A DNA stretch of 24,724 bases from Ruminococcaceae bacterium UBA3751 (GCA_002371215.1 DFGL01000034.1:1-24724), one strand, 5' to 3'; counted from the first letter of the stretch, positions 1-7,378 are shown. A program made the numbers and translations. Notes: generated by a model not told the origin, from the letters alone.

Positions 1-108
1 ATACGCGAGTATGCAGGCGATTTTATAATTTCTTTATTGCCTAAAATTACTTTGCAAAAACTGCTTCGCACTCTAAAATCAGACTATTTTTTGTTAGAAC
101 AAGGCATA

Positions 109-145
109 AAAACGGGTTAAGGCTTGCCGCCTTAACCCGTTTTTT
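109..145. terminator. bidirectional intrinsic terminator
   Basis: A perfect 15-bp stem (109-123 pairs with 129-143) closes a 5-nt loop. Runs of A on the left and T on the right make it a U-tailed hairpin on both strands. It lies downstream of the minus-strand pspC-type gene at 233-460 and probably also ends a plus-strand gene left of the window. Confidence 0.85.
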
Positions 146-186
146 AACGCAATTATAGCGAAAAAGAGGCGATTTTAGAGCTAACA

Positions 187-225
187 TTCTTTATGATGGG
201 CGCCCCTTGCCCCACCCTTTTTATT
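187..225. repeat. dispersed GC-rich hairpin repeat, copy 1 (degenerate)
   Basis: It starts TTCTTTATGA and continues into a GC-rich near-palindrome (GGGCGCCCC then CCCCACCC) followed by a T run. Two related copies lie at 22318-22357 (opposite strand) and 23127-23164. This copy is the least symmetrical. It sits just downstream of the gene at 233-460 on the minus strand. The rest of 1-232 holds the terminator and no convincing gene. Confidence 0.55.
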
Positions 226-232
226 TATGATA

Positions 233-460
233 TTATTTATCGTCGTCAATATCAGTCCAGTTGACCTCGTTATACTCAGGCTCGTCCGGAATAATCAGCG
301 CGCAGATAATATACGCGATAAGTCCCGAGCCGCCCGCAAGGGTAACTACAACCCAAAGAATTCTGACGATTGTCGGGTCTAAATCAAAATATTTTGCAAT
401 GCCCGAGCAAACGCCCGCAAGCATTGAATTCTTACTGTCTCTGTAAATTCTCTTTTTCAA
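233..460 (-). CDS. PspC-domain membrane protein
   Basis: This 75-residue protein is a single PspC domain. It opens with KKRIYRDSKNSMLAGVCSGIAKYF, a signature found in PspC-type proteins (written here only as the family hallmark; key residues are AGVCSGIA and the following DPTIVRILW). One hydrophobic segment spans roughly residues 31-57, and the tail is acidic. PspC domains sit in the inner membrane and in some bacteria take part in envelope-stress responses, but stand-alone short copies in Firmicutes have no settled role. The start is TTG at 460, supported by an AGAGGAT site a suitable distance upstream. The gene begins 14 bases after the SDR gene stops, so the two are probably co-transcribed. 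Nothing in the sequence links the two functions. Confidence 0.85.
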   Translation of the reverse strand: MKKRIYRDSKNSMLAGVCSGIAKYFDLDPTIVRILWVVVTLAGGSGLIAYIICALIIPDEPEYNEVNWTDIDDDK

Positions 461-474
461 TATTTTATCCTCTT

Positions 475-1323
475 TTATACTCCTGAATATGCGTTAAATC
501 CACCGTCAACGGGGATATTAACGCCTGTTATAAATCCGCTGTACGCCTCGTCAACAAGGAAGAGCAGCGTACCGTCAAGCTCCTCGGGCTCGCCGAAGCG
601 GTTCATCGGCGTTGCGGCAAGAATTTTTCCCGTTCTCTCTGTAGGCGAGCCGTCCTCATTCCATAGAAGCGCCGCGTTCTGTTTAGTTGAAAAGAAGCCC
701 GGTGCGATAGCGTTAACGCGAATACCCATAGGAGCAAAATGAACCGCCATCCACTCCGTAAAATTCTTAACAGCCGCTTTTGCCGCTGAATAGGCGGGGA
801 TACGGGTAAGCGGTCTGAACGCATTCATTGAGGTTATCATAACTATACAGGAATTTTCCTTTTCAACCATATCCTTTGCAAAAACCTGAGTGGGAATCAG
901 CGTTCCGAGGAAATTAAGGTTAAATACAAAGCTGATACCCTCGGGGTCCAAATCAAAGAAGGTTTTGATATTTTCATCCTTCTGAACAAGGTCAATTTTT
1001 TCAAGCGTGTCCTTAGTTGTTGTACCCTTCGGGTTATTGCCGCCAGCGCCGTTTAAAAGAATATCGCAGGTTCCGAGCTTTTCGTTAACGGTTTTGCGAG
1101 CAGCTTCCATTGAAGCTAAATCGAGCACGTTACAGCCCACGGCAATAGCGGTACCGCCGTCGGCATTTATTTCATCGGCGCATTTTTTAGCCGCTTCCTC
1201 GTTTAAATCAAGAACTGCTACCTTTACGCCCTGCTTTGCGAGAGTTTTTGCAAAAGCGCCGCAGAGAATTCCGCCGCCGCCGGTTACAACGGCTACTCTG
1301 TTTTTTAAGTTTTCGTGAAGCAT
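475..1323 (-). CDS. uxuB: SDR-family D-mannonate oxidoreductase (fructuronate reductase)
   Basis: This 282-residue short-chain dehydrogenase/reductase resembles the Bacillus YjmF/UxuB type, which reduces D-fructuronate to D-mannonate with NAD(P)H in hexuronate catabolism. The glycine-rich cofactor loop is TGGGGILCG at residues 14-22, followed by the acidic D39 that usually favours NAD(H). NGAGGN lies at 91-96, and the catalytic set is S165, Y178 and K182 (YSAAK). The stretch SMNAFRPLTRIPAYSAAK and the C-terminal PVDGGFNAYSGV are characteristic of this subfamily and are why I prefer it over a generic SDR call. Length is normal. The ATG at 1323 has an AAAGGAT site. No mannonate dehydratase (uxuA) or uronate isomerase is nearby, so the physiological substrate is inferred from similarity alone. 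Confidence 0.8.
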   Translation of the reverse strand: MLHENLKNRVAVVTGGGGILCGAFAKTLAKQGVKVAVLDLNEEAAKKCADEINADGGTAIAVGCNVLDLASMEAARKTVNEKLGTCDILLNGAGGNNPKGTTTKDTLEKIDLVQKDENIKTFFDLDPEGISFVFNLNFLGTLIPTQVFAKDMVEKENSCIVMITSMNAFRPLTRIPAYSAAKAAVKNFTEWMAVHFAPMGIRVNAIAPGFFSTKQNAALLWNEDGSPTERTGKILAATPMNRFGEPEELDGTLLFLVDEAYSGFITGVNIPVDGGFNAYSGV

Positions 1324-1365
1324 TTTATTATCCTTTCTGCATAAAACAGTTTTATTTACTATATT

Positions 1366-1394
1366 ATTTTATCATAACGGCATTGCCTTTTCAA
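1366..1394 (-). promoter_or_regulatory. sigma-A promoter for the SDR gene
   Basis: On the minus strand, TTGAAA (1389-1394) and TAAAAT (1366-1371) are separated by 17 bases. Each matches the consensus hexamer at 5 of 6 positions. The promoter lies in the 75-bp gap between yqfD and the SDR gene, so the SDR-pspC pair need not depend on sporulation transcription. Confidence 0.6.
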
Positions 1395-1398
1395 TATA

Positions 1399-2559
1399 TT
1401 ACTTCATTATTTTTACCTCTTTGCCGATGTTTTCAATACATAATATATAGCCCTTAATAGCTATATCTTCGCTTCCGAGGGAGGTATTGAGTTTCTTACT
1501 TATAATTTTACAGTTTTTAAGCTCATTTTTTGTTAAATCCGAAAGCTGTTTTCCCGCAAGCGCCTGAAGCTCTCTGTCGGTAAGCTCAACGGTTTTTACG
1601 GAAAAGGTTTTTACGGTTTTTGTTATTATTCCGAGCGGAAGCTTTTCACCGTTGAGCTCAGCAAAATCACAGCTTTCGCTGATATCTCCCTCATCCATAC
1701 GGGACAGAAAGAGAGGTATTTTCAGCGAGAAAAAGTACAGATACTTATACTTACTTTCACTTTCGTATACCTTTTCCTTTTGCTGACGGGAGATTTTAAT
1801 ATTTACAGGCTCCCTGACCTCAGCTATATACTTCCCTCTTGCGTGGGCAAAGAGGTTTTTATTCTTCTTGCCCCGCTTAAAGCCCGAAATAAGAATATCG
1901 CCCTTAACTACGGCGTCGCCCCGTTTCCGTTTCTGCCAGCCGCTGTAAACAAAGGTTTTAATCAAAACTCCGTCCTTTTTGGCAACGAGATTGGTATATT
2001 TACGCTTGTTGACGGTTTTCGGTTTTCTGACCGCCTCTCCGATTTCAAGGCGCATAGTCGTTCCCTCTTCATTGATATGCGCCCAGGCGCAATCGGGAAA
2101 CGCCGCCATAACAAGGCTTTCAAGCCTGCCCTTGTCGACGCTGCTCTTGGGCACTCCCTTTTTCAGCCCGTTTTCATTGAGCAGACGAAGAGCCTCGCTG
2201 CTGCTGATTTTTTCGTTTCCCGTTACCTCAACGTTCCAGACAAAGCCCGAAAGAGAGCAGATTATTATTACAGCCATAAGAGCGCCCGCAAAAAGCCCCC
2301 ACCTGTTTCTGAGCGGCAGGAGCTTAAATACAATACCCCGTTTTTTTACAATGCGGATTTTTCCTCCGTGCGCTTTTGCAACGGGGCGCAGATACGGATA
2401 AAGCTCGGCGGGGCAGGAGGCGCAAAGCGTATTGCCGTTATAACACACGTCGCTTATATTATAGCCCTTTAAATAACACTCGTTTATAAATCCCTCGGAA
2501 AACCCGCCGTCAAAGGAAAAGCTAACAAAGCCTATAAGCCACCTTATAAACCTAAGCAT
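1399..2559 (-). CDS. yqfD: sporulation protein YqfD
   Basis: This is a 386-residue YqfD-family protein, expressed in the mother cell during sporulation in relatives and needed for normal spore formation; its biochemical role is unclear. The N-terminal part (about 1-80) is followed by one membrane segment (about 86-106) and a long soluble region that begins with the motif FVWNVEVTGNEKIS, resembling a POTRA-like start. I place the start at the ATG at 2559, with GGAG about ten bases upstream. A TTG at 2580 would add seven residues and sit deep inside yqfC. The chosen ATG overlaps the yqfC stop by eight bases, so translation is likely coupled. The adjacent yqfC supports the assignment strongly. 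Confidence 0.9.
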   Translation of the reverse strand: MLRFIRWLIGFVSFSFDGGFSEGFINECYLKGYNISDVCYNGNTLCASCPAELYPYLRPVAKAHGGKIRIVKKRGIVFKLLPLRNRWGLFAGALMAVIIICSLSGFVWNVEVTGNEKISSSEALRLLNENGLKKGVPKSSVDKGRLESLVMAAFPDCAWAHINEEGTTMRLEIGEAVRKPKTVNKRKYTNLVAKKDGVLIKTFVYSGWQKRKRGDAVVKGDILISGFKRGKKNKNLFAHARGKYIAEVREPVNIKISRQQKEKVYESESKYKYLYFFSLKIPLFLSRMDEGDISESCDFAELNGEKLPLGIITKTVKTFSVKTVELTDRELQALAGKQLSDLTKNELKNCKIISKKLNTSLGSEDIAIKGYILCIENIGKEVKIMK

Positions 2560-2806
2560 TGCTTTCAAACTCCAGCGCAACTATCTCACCTTCAACGGTT
2601 GCTCCGTCGGGGGTGAAGGAATTAATATACAAACCGTCGCCGCTTATAGTTACGTTCATCTTTCCCGTATCAACTTTAATTCTACCTTTTGTATATTCAA
2701 TTATGCTTTTCATTCCTTCAATTATACATTCTGTATTTCCGATTAACTCAATATGCGGCTTTTTAATATAATCAATAATGTCATCATTAGTCCTTAAACG
2801 CTTCAT
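2552..2806 (-). CDS. yqfC: sporulation protein YqfC (YabP/YqfC family)
   Basis: This 84-residue protein belongs to the YabP/YqfC family, small spore-coat or cortex-associated proteins made in the mother cell. The recognisable core is HIELIGNTECIIEGMKSIIEY followed by a predicted beta-rich stretch ending in the typical VEGEIVALEFE. It is at the short end for the family because it has little N-terminal extension. The ATG at 2806 has a GGGTGA site. It is the first gene of a yqfC-yqfD pair, the same order as in Bacillus (where phoH follows; it does not here). No promoter is certain: a sigma-E-like pair at 2821-2849 fits the hexamers but leaves almost no leader. Confidence 0.85.
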   Translation of the reverse strand: MKRLRTNDDIIDYIKKPHIELIGNTECIIEGMKSIIEYTKGRIKVDTGKMNVTISGDGLYINSFTPDGATVEGEIVALEFESNA

Positions 2807-2870
2807 AATATCACCCGTTAATTATATGGCGCGCCCTGTTTTTATATTACCCTTAACGCAAGCATCCCGA

Positions 2871-2899
2871 TTGACAGAGCTGATTAATTGTAGTATAAT
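2871..2899 (+). promoter_or_regulatory. consensus sigma-A promoter for the alpha/beta hydrolase
   Basis: TTGACA (2871-2876) and TATAAT (2894-2899) are both perfect and 17 bases apart. The following leader carries AGGAGG seven bases before the ATG at 2929. This predicts strong constitutive expression. Confidence 0.9.
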
Positions 2900-2928
2900 T
2901 TTTATCAGTAAAATCAGGAGGTCTGTTT

Positions 2929-4038
2929 ATGGCTACTGCAGAAAAAAAGAAAATGAAAAAAGGAAAAAAGGCAATGATTATTATTGTTTGCATTATAGCG
3001 TTTATTGCGCTTGCGAGCGTTATTTTTATCAACGTTACAACCCTTCCCGCTAAGGATACAGAGCCGCATCACGCTGTAGGCGGTATGGTAGTAAGCGACA
3101 CGGTTGAATACAAAAGCAACGAGGCAAAATCTATCCGCCACAACCCGATAGTACGCCTTTTCCAGATGGTATGGCGTTTTTGCGAAAACGGGGATATGGC
3201 TAAGCACGCAAAGCAGACTCCGCCCGCAGACGTTAAGGAAACGAACGATATTCCGTATATTGACGACGGAAATATTTTCCACAGATTTGATATTTACGCT
3301 CCCGAAGGCGCGGACATCAGCAAGCTCCCCGTTATAATTGATATTCACGGCGGCGGCTGGATTTACGGCGACAAGGAGCTTAATAAATACTACTGCCTTG
3401 AGCTTGCACACAAGGGCTATGCGGTATTCAACATAAGTTACCGCCTTGTGCCCGACGTTACGGCGCTCTCACAGATTCAGGACTGCGTTGCGGCTATAAA
3501 ATACATAACCGAAAACTGCAAGGAATATAATTTTGAAAACGTTATGCTAACGGGCGACTCTGCCGGCGGAATGCTCGCGGCGTACTGCACGGCAATTATT
3601 AACAGCCCCGAGCTTCAGGAGACCTTTAAAACGGAAAAGATTACTCTCGACGTTGACTCCCTTCTTTTAACCTCTCCCGTTGCATTTATGAACGACGGCG
3701 GCGCTTTCAGCGTTTACACAAAGGTTATGTGGGGCGATTACGGAAAGAAGGCGCCCTACAGCGAGCTTATGGATTTAGATAAAATTCTTGAAAAATCAAC
3801 CCTTCCGCCAACCTATCTTATTACAAGCGGCGGCGACGCTCTCGCTCACGAGCAGACTCACAGAGCATACGACCTGCTTCAGAAAAAAGGCATTGAAAGC
3901 GAGATAGTTGACTTTGGCGACAATGAAAACGGCAAGCCACTCCCCCACGTTTTCAGCATACTTGAACCCTTTAACAAATCCGGACAGGAGGCGATTGACG
4001 GCGGCCTCGCTTTCTATCAGAAGCAAATTACAAAGTAA
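2929..4038 (+). CDS. membrane-anchored alpha/beta hydrolase (HSL-like esterase/lipase)
   Basis: This 369-residue protein has a lysine-rich N-terminus, one membrane segment (about 15-37) and an alpha/beta-hydrolase domain from about residue 110. The oxyanion-hole motif HGGGW is at 140-144, the nucleophile elbow GDSAGG at 209-214 (S211), and the likely remaining triad members are D303 and H340 (PHVFS). This is the hormone-sensitive-lipase/carboxylesterase pattern. The positive-inside rule places the enzyme outside the membrane. The substrate cannot be told from sequence; deacetylation of polysaccharide or hydrolysis of short-chain esters are both reasonable. It is monocistronic, with its own consensus promoter, and ends in a terminator shared with convergent luxS. 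Confidence 0.85.
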   Translation: MATAEKKKMKKGKKAMIIIVCIIAFIALASVIFINVTTLPAKDTEPHHAVGGMVVSDTVEYKSNEAKSIRHNPIVRLFQMVWRFCENGDMAKHAKQTPPADVKETNDIPYIDDGNIFHRFDIYAPEGADISKLPVIIDIHGGGWIYGDKELNKYYCLELAHKGYAVFNISYRLVPDVTALSQIQDCVAAIKYITENCKEYNFENVMLTGDSAGGMLAAYCTAIINSPELQETFKTEKITLDVDSLLLTSPVAFMNDGGAFSVYTKVMWGDYGKKAPYSELMDLDKILEKSTLPPTYLITSGGDALAHEQTHRAYDLLQKKGIESEIVDFGDNENGKPLPHVFSILEPFNKSGQEAIDGGLAFYQKQITK

Positions 4039-4066
4039 AAAAAGGTGACCAACGGTCACCTTTTTT
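4038..4066. terminator. bidirectional terminator between hydrolase and luxS
   Basis: A 13-bp perfect stem (4038-4050 with 4054-4066) closes a three-base loop, with A run and T run at its two ends. It overlaps the last base of the hydrolase stop codon on one side and the luxS stop (4065-4067) on the other, so both convergent genes use it. Confidence 0.9.
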
Positions 4067-4550
4067 ATTCGTCTTCTGTCTTGGGTACGGGGTATTTTAA
4101 GTTTTCTTTTGTCCAGTCCTTGATAACCTCGAGGAAATTCTTTGCTTCCTCCTTAGCCTGCGGGAGATTATGCTCAAGGCAGTTTCCGCACTCCTTGTTG
4201 GAAGCGCCGGGAATACGTCCCCAGAACTCGGCTATATATTCAAAGCCCTCTCTGATAAGATTGATTGAATAATTATCCGTAAGCCTTCTCGTCAGCAGGC
4301 TGAAGCCCGTGCGGCTTCCGTTGGGTCCGAAATACACTATATTTTCCCCAAACTCAGTATTAATCAGGTAGGTTGAAAAGATATGCTCTATTGTATGAAT
4401 AGCGGAGTTGGTAAGATAATCATTCTGATTCGGGGCTTTCATTCTGATATCGTAAATTGTAATATCCCCGTCAATACGGCTGATATAAATGCCGGGTTTA
4501 AGTATATCGTGGTCAATTGCAAAGCTTGGAACAGTTTTCATTTCTTTCAT
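4065..4550 (-). CDS. luxS: LuxS-family S-ribosylhomocysteine lyase, catalytic Cys replaced
   Basis: This 161-residue LuxS homologue would split S-ribosylhomocysteine into homocysteine and the AI-2 precursor DPD. The metal site is present: HTIEH (H52, H56) and the cysteine of KECGN (C121); the base E55 within HTIEH is kept. In characterised LuxS proteins the loop reads GPMGCRTGFY or SPMGCQTGYY and its Cys (Cys84 in B. subtilis) is the second acid/base catalyst. Here it reads GPNGSRTGFS, so the Cys is Ser79 (codon AGC at 4314-4316). The enzyme may be weak, altered or inactive. The start is the ATG at 4550; a GTG at 4559 lies inside the AGGTGA ribosome site. No pfs or other methyl-cycle gene is nearby. 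Confidence 0.85.
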   Translation of the reverse strand: MKEMKTVPSFAIDHDILKPGIYISRIDGDITIYDIRMKAPNQNDYLTNSAIHTIEHIFSTYLINTEFGENIVYFGPNGSRTGFSLLTRRLTDNYSINLIREGFEYIAEFWGRIPGASNKECGNCLEHNLPQAKEEAKNFLEVIKDWTKENLKYPVPKTEDE

Positions 4551-4568
4551 TATTTTCACCTCAATAAT

Positions 4569-4596
4569 ATAATACTATATTTTGTGTAAAATTCAA
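4569..4596 (-). promoter_or_regulatory. possible luxS promoter
   Basis: On the minus strand, TTGAAT (4591-4596) and TATTAT (4569-4574) are 16 bases apart in the 49-bp gap between rluA and luxS. The fit is moderate, and read-through from rluA is also possible because no terminator separates them. Confidence 0.35.
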
Positions 4597-4599
4597 GTA

Positions 4600-5445
4600 T
4601 TAAATCAAATTTTTCATATCTGTTGGGAAATCACAGGTTAAGTGAAGCTCTTTGCCCGTTACGGGGTGGATGAAATATATATCCTTACAGTGCAGCGCCT
4701 GACGGGTTATTAATTCGCTCGGCTCCCCGTAAAGCGTATCGCCCACAAGCGGGTGGCCGAGGTAATCCATATGAACGCGAATCTGATGGGTACGCCCCGT
4801 TTCAAGATTCAGTTTAATTAGAGTTGTATTATCCTTAACGCTGATAACCTCATAATGCGTTACGGCACTTTCTCCGCCCTCTTTTACCTGCCGCTTTATT
4901 ATACTGTCAGAGCAGCGGGCAATCGGGGCGTCAACAGTACCGCTCTTTTCAATTATACCGTCGGCAACGGCATAGTAATCCTTTTTAATGTTTCCCGCAA
5001 GCTTGCCCGCAACGAACATATTTTTACCCACAAGAACAAGCCCGCTCGTTCCGTTATCAAGCCTGTAAACGGCGCGGAAGGCTCCGTCATCTCCGAGGTG
5101 GTAAGCGGCAAAATTCTGAAGCGTATCGCCTATATGATGGCGGCTTTCGTGAACGGGAATATGCGGCGGCTTATCAAAAACGATAATATCCTCGTCCTCA
5201 TAGACTATATCTATATCCATTTTTACGGGAGCGGGCATTTTTCCGCTGTTTTCAATGTTGATTCTTAGAACGTCGCCAGTATGGAGCAAATCAATCGTCC
5301 TTGCAAATTCGCCGTTAACGGTAATGCCGTTTTCGGAGTTTTTCAGTTTTGTAAGCAGTGCCGACGAAACACCGAAGGCGCGCAGGAAGCTGCGGATTCT
5401 CACGCCGTCGTTTTCATCGGTAATTTTAAATTCAATCGTTCTCAT
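4600..5445 (-). CDS. RluA-family 23S rRNA pseudouridine synthase
   Basis: This 281-residue protein has an N-terminal S4-like RNA-binding region (about 12-65) and a PseudoU_synth_2 catalytic domain. The catalytic aspartate is D130 in YRLDNGTSGL; the family usually has HRLD, and Tyr at the first position is seen in some subgroups. DKPPHIPVHES, the TGRTHQIRVH block and GDTLYG are also typical. It isomerises specific uridines in rRNA (or tRNA) to pseudouridine; which site cannot be decided between RluC, RluD and RluA-like paralogues. Its ATG overlaps the stop codon of the upstream RAYT transposase in an ATGA arrangement, which is odd for a housekeeping gene and suggests its transcription or translation now runs through the transposase. 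Confidence 0.85.
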   Translation of the reverse strand: MRTIEFKITDENDGVRIRSFLRAFGVSSALLTKLKNSENGITVNGEFARTIDLLHTGDVLRINIENSGKMPAPVKMDIDIVYEDEDIIVFDKPPHIPVHESRHHIGDTLQNFAAYHLGDDGAFRAVYRLDNGTSGLVLVGKNMFVAGKLAGNIKKDYYAVADGIIEKSGTVDAPIARCSDSIIKRQVKEGGESAVTHYEVISVKDNTTLIKLNLETGRTHQIRVHMDYLGHPLVGDTLYGEPSELITRQALHCKDIYFIHPVTGKELHLTCDFPTDMKNLI

Positions 5446-5948
5446 ATATAATACTTATCTTTTCCGATTAACCATTTTTTCGGGTTTTCATCAATATACT
5501 GAAGATGATAGTGCATATCCTCTTCATTGCGGATTATGTGGTCATAAAAACCTGTTTGCCAGATGTTTTTACCGTACTGTTTATTACAGAAACGTTTTAA
5601 TGTTCCAACATACTTTGAAATCAACGAATTTGTAGGGAGCGGCGCCCTCGACGCTCCGTCATATTCCGAATTATTTATGATTACAAGTAAATGAACGTGA
5701 TTAGGCATAATAACATATTTTTCTGTTTTAATATTTTCGTATATACCGTTCATTTTAGTAATCTCTTTTTCAATAACTTCTCCGTATTCTTTCAGGCATA
5801 CTTGCGGAGCGTCGGGGGCGCCGCTCCCTACAATGTCAGACAAAAGGCAGTACATATCCTTAACGCATATAGTTAAAAAATATGCGCCGCATAAGCTATA
5901 ATCATAGTTTTCAAGCCTTAAACTTTTTCTTACAGGTAAGCTATTCAT
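5442..5948 (-). CDS. REP-associated tyrosine transposase (RAYT), IS200-like, with in-frame palindromes
   Basis: This 168-residue protein has a Y1-transposase (HUH) fold: MPNHVHLL with the metal-binding pair H84/H86, a following helix, WQTGFYDHIIR and the family-typical YIDENPKKW near the C-terminus. RAYTs nick and rejoin single-stranded DNA at REP palindromes and are usually single-copy and domesticated. I choose the ATG at 5948; an ATG at 5990 would lie upstream of the argH terminator hairpin and add 14 residues unlike the family. Two copies of a 28-bp palindromic repeat lie inside the gene in opposite orientation (5631-5658 and 5805-5832), encoding VGSGAPDAP and GASRAPLPT, so the repeats are read as protein. 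The stop overlaps the rluA start. Confidence 0.85.
   Translation of the reverse strand: MNSLPVRKSLRLENYDYSLCGAYFLTICVKDMYCLLSDIVGSGAPDAPQVCLKEYGEVIEKEITKMNGIYENIKTEKYVIMPNHVHLLVIINNSEYDGASRAPLPTNSLISKYVGTLKRFCNKQYGKNIWQTGFYDHIIRNEEDMHYHLQYIDENPKKWLIGKDKYYI
5631..5658. repeat. intragenic REP-like palindromic unit, right orientation
   Basis: A 28-bp unit begins TGTAGGGAGC and contains the hairpin arms GGAGCG and CGCTCC. Its reverse complement recurs at 5805-5832 with one mismatch in 28. It lies inside the RAYT coding sequence and keeps the frame open. Confidence 0.85.
5805..5832. repeat. intragenic REP-like palindromic unit, inverted copy
   Basis: This is the inverted partner of 5631-5658, identical at 27 of 28 positions and 146 bases away. 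It has the same GGAGCG/CGCTCC arms and ends in CCCTACA. On the coding (minus) strand it encodes the VGSGAPDAP stretch of the RAYT. Confidence 0.85.
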
Positions 5949-5969
5949 AGAAGAATAATAGCATAAAAA

Positions 5970-5997
5970 CTGCAGAATGGCAATTGTCATTCTGCAG
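5970..5997. terminator. terminator overlapping the argH stop codon
   Basis: CTGCAGAATG (5970-5979) pairs perfectly with CATTCTGCAG (5988-5997) across an 8-nt loop. On the minus strand it is followed by TTTTTATG, a reasonable intrinsic terminator for argG-argH. On the plus strand it is followed by TAATTTTTT. The last argH codons and its stop are part of the hairpin. Confidence 0.75.
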
Positions 5998-7366
5998 TAA
6001 TTTTTTGTTTTGCAATTTTTATCTGCTTTTCAACGCTCTGAACGCTCGGTCCGCCTTCGGACAGTCGGTCGGCAACGCATTTTTCAAGATTTATTGCGTC
6101 ATAAACGCCGCCGTCAAACAAATCGCAAACCGCTTTGTATTCTTTAAGCGGAAGGGTTTCAAGCGTTAAGCCCTTATCGATACACAGCGCAACAAGCTCG
6201 CCCGTTGCCTTATATGCATCGCGGAACGGTAACCCCTTTCCGACGAGGTAATCAGCGCAGTCCGTTGCATTGATAAAGCCCTTTGCCGCTGCAGCGCGCA
6301 TATTATCGGGAAGAACAGTCATAGTTTCAATCATCGGAGTAAAGGCGTTTAGGCACATTTTAACCGTATCAACGGCGTCAAAGATAGCCTCCTTATCCTC
6401 CTGCATATCTTTGTTATATGCAAGCGGAATTCCCTTCATAACGGTTAAAAGCGTTGTTAAATCGCCGAAAACTCTGCCGCTCTTTCCCCTGACAAGCTCT
6501 GCAATATCGGGGTTTTTCTTCTGCGGCATTATTGAAGAGCCCGTTGAAAAGGCGTCGTCAAGCTCAACGAATTTAAATTCCCAGGAGCACCACATAATTA
6601 TCTCCTCGGCAAAGCGGGAGAGATGCACCATAATTATTGAGAGCGCAGCCGCAAGCTCCATACAGAAATCGCGGTCAGATACGCCGTCAAGCGAATTCTG
6701 TGAAACGCTGTCAAAACCGAGATATTCGGCAACTAAATTCCTGTCTATCGGATATGTTGTACCCGCAAGAGCGCCTGAGCCGAGCGGAAGAACGTTCATA
6801 CGCTCATACGCGTCCGAAAGGCGGTCTATATCGCGCAGAAGCATTGCCGCATACGCCATTAAATGATGACCGAAGGTGATAGGCTGAGCGCGCTGGAGGT
6901 GGGTATAACCCGGCATAATAGCGGTTTTGTTTTCCTCCGCCTTATCGCAGAGAACGAGAACGAGCTCTTTGAGCTTTTCCGTTATTTCTGCGCTTTCCTT
7001 TTTCAGCACCATACGGATATCGAGCGCAACCTGGTCATTACGGGAGCGTGCCGTATGAAGACGCTTTCCCGTATCACCGAGTCGGGCAGTAAGTTCCCCT
7101 TCAACAAAGGTATGAATATCCTCAGCGCCCATATCAATGCTGAGCTTACCCGCTTTGATGTCCTCAAGGATTTTTGCAAGCTCCGCGGTGATTTTTTCGC
7201 TTTCGCTTTTATCAATGATTCCCGCAGCTCCGAGCATTGAGGCGTGGGCGATTGAGCCTGTTATATCCTCCTCAAACATTCGGGAGTCAAATTTTATAGA
7301 CGAATTAAAATCGTTTGTTTCCTTGGCGAGTTCCTTTTTGAACCGCCCTTTCCATAACTGAGCCAT
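5987..7366 (-). CDS. argH: argininosuccinate lyase
   Basis: This 459-residue cytosolic enzyme splits argininosuccinate into arginine and fumarate, the last step of arginine biosynthesis. It starts MAQLWKGRF, carries TARSRNDQVA (about 105-114), PGYTHLQRAQP and the fumarase/aspartase-superfamily signature GSSIMPQKKNPD with its catalytic serine loop. Length and all signatures are normal. It starts 12 bases after argG stops, with AGGAAAA as ribosome site, so argG-argH form an operon. Its stop codon sits in a terminator hairpin. Confidence 0.97.
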   Translation of the reverse strand: MAQLWKGRFKKELAKETNDFNSSIKFDSRMFEEDITGSIAHASMLGAAGIIDKSESEKITAELAKILEDIKAGKLSIDMGAEDIHTFVEGELTARLGDTGKRLHTARSRNDQVALDIRMVLKKESAEITEKLKELVLVLCDKAEENKTAIMPGYTHLQRAQPITFGHHLMAYAAMLLRDIDRLSDAYERMNVLPLGSGALAGTTYPIDRNLVAEYLGFDSVSQNSLDGVSDRDFCMELAAALSIIMVHLSRFAEEIIMWCSWEFKFVELDDAFSTGSSIMPQKKNPDIAELVRGKSGRVFGDLTTLLTVMKGIPLAYNKDMQEDKEAIFDAVDTVKMCLNAFTPMIETMTVLPDNMRAAAAKGFINATDCADYLVGKGLPFRDAYKATGELVALCIDKGLTLETLPLKEYKAVCDLFDGGVYDAINLEKCVADRLSEGGPSVQSVEKQIKIAKQKITAE

Positions 7367-7378
7367 AATTTTTCCTGA

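Noticed and set aside
1780..2472. 230-codon plus-strand reading frame
   Set aside because: It is antisense to yqfD with no ribosome site or family resemblance; long antisense frames are expected here.
2821..2849. Sigma-E-like promoter (TAATATA, 14 bases, CATATAAT on the minus strand) before yqfC
   Set aside because: The hexamers fit well and the genes are sporulation genes, but the predicted start would fall within the yqfC ribosome site, leaving about eight bases of leader. I do not list it as a feature.
5949..5990. Longer RAYT start at 5990
   Set aside because: It lies upstream of and within the argH terminator hairpin, and the added residues do not resemble the family; the ATG at 5948 starts the recognisable protein.
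6270..6866. 198-codon plus-strand reading frame
   Set aside because: It is the complement of argH, without independent gene signals.
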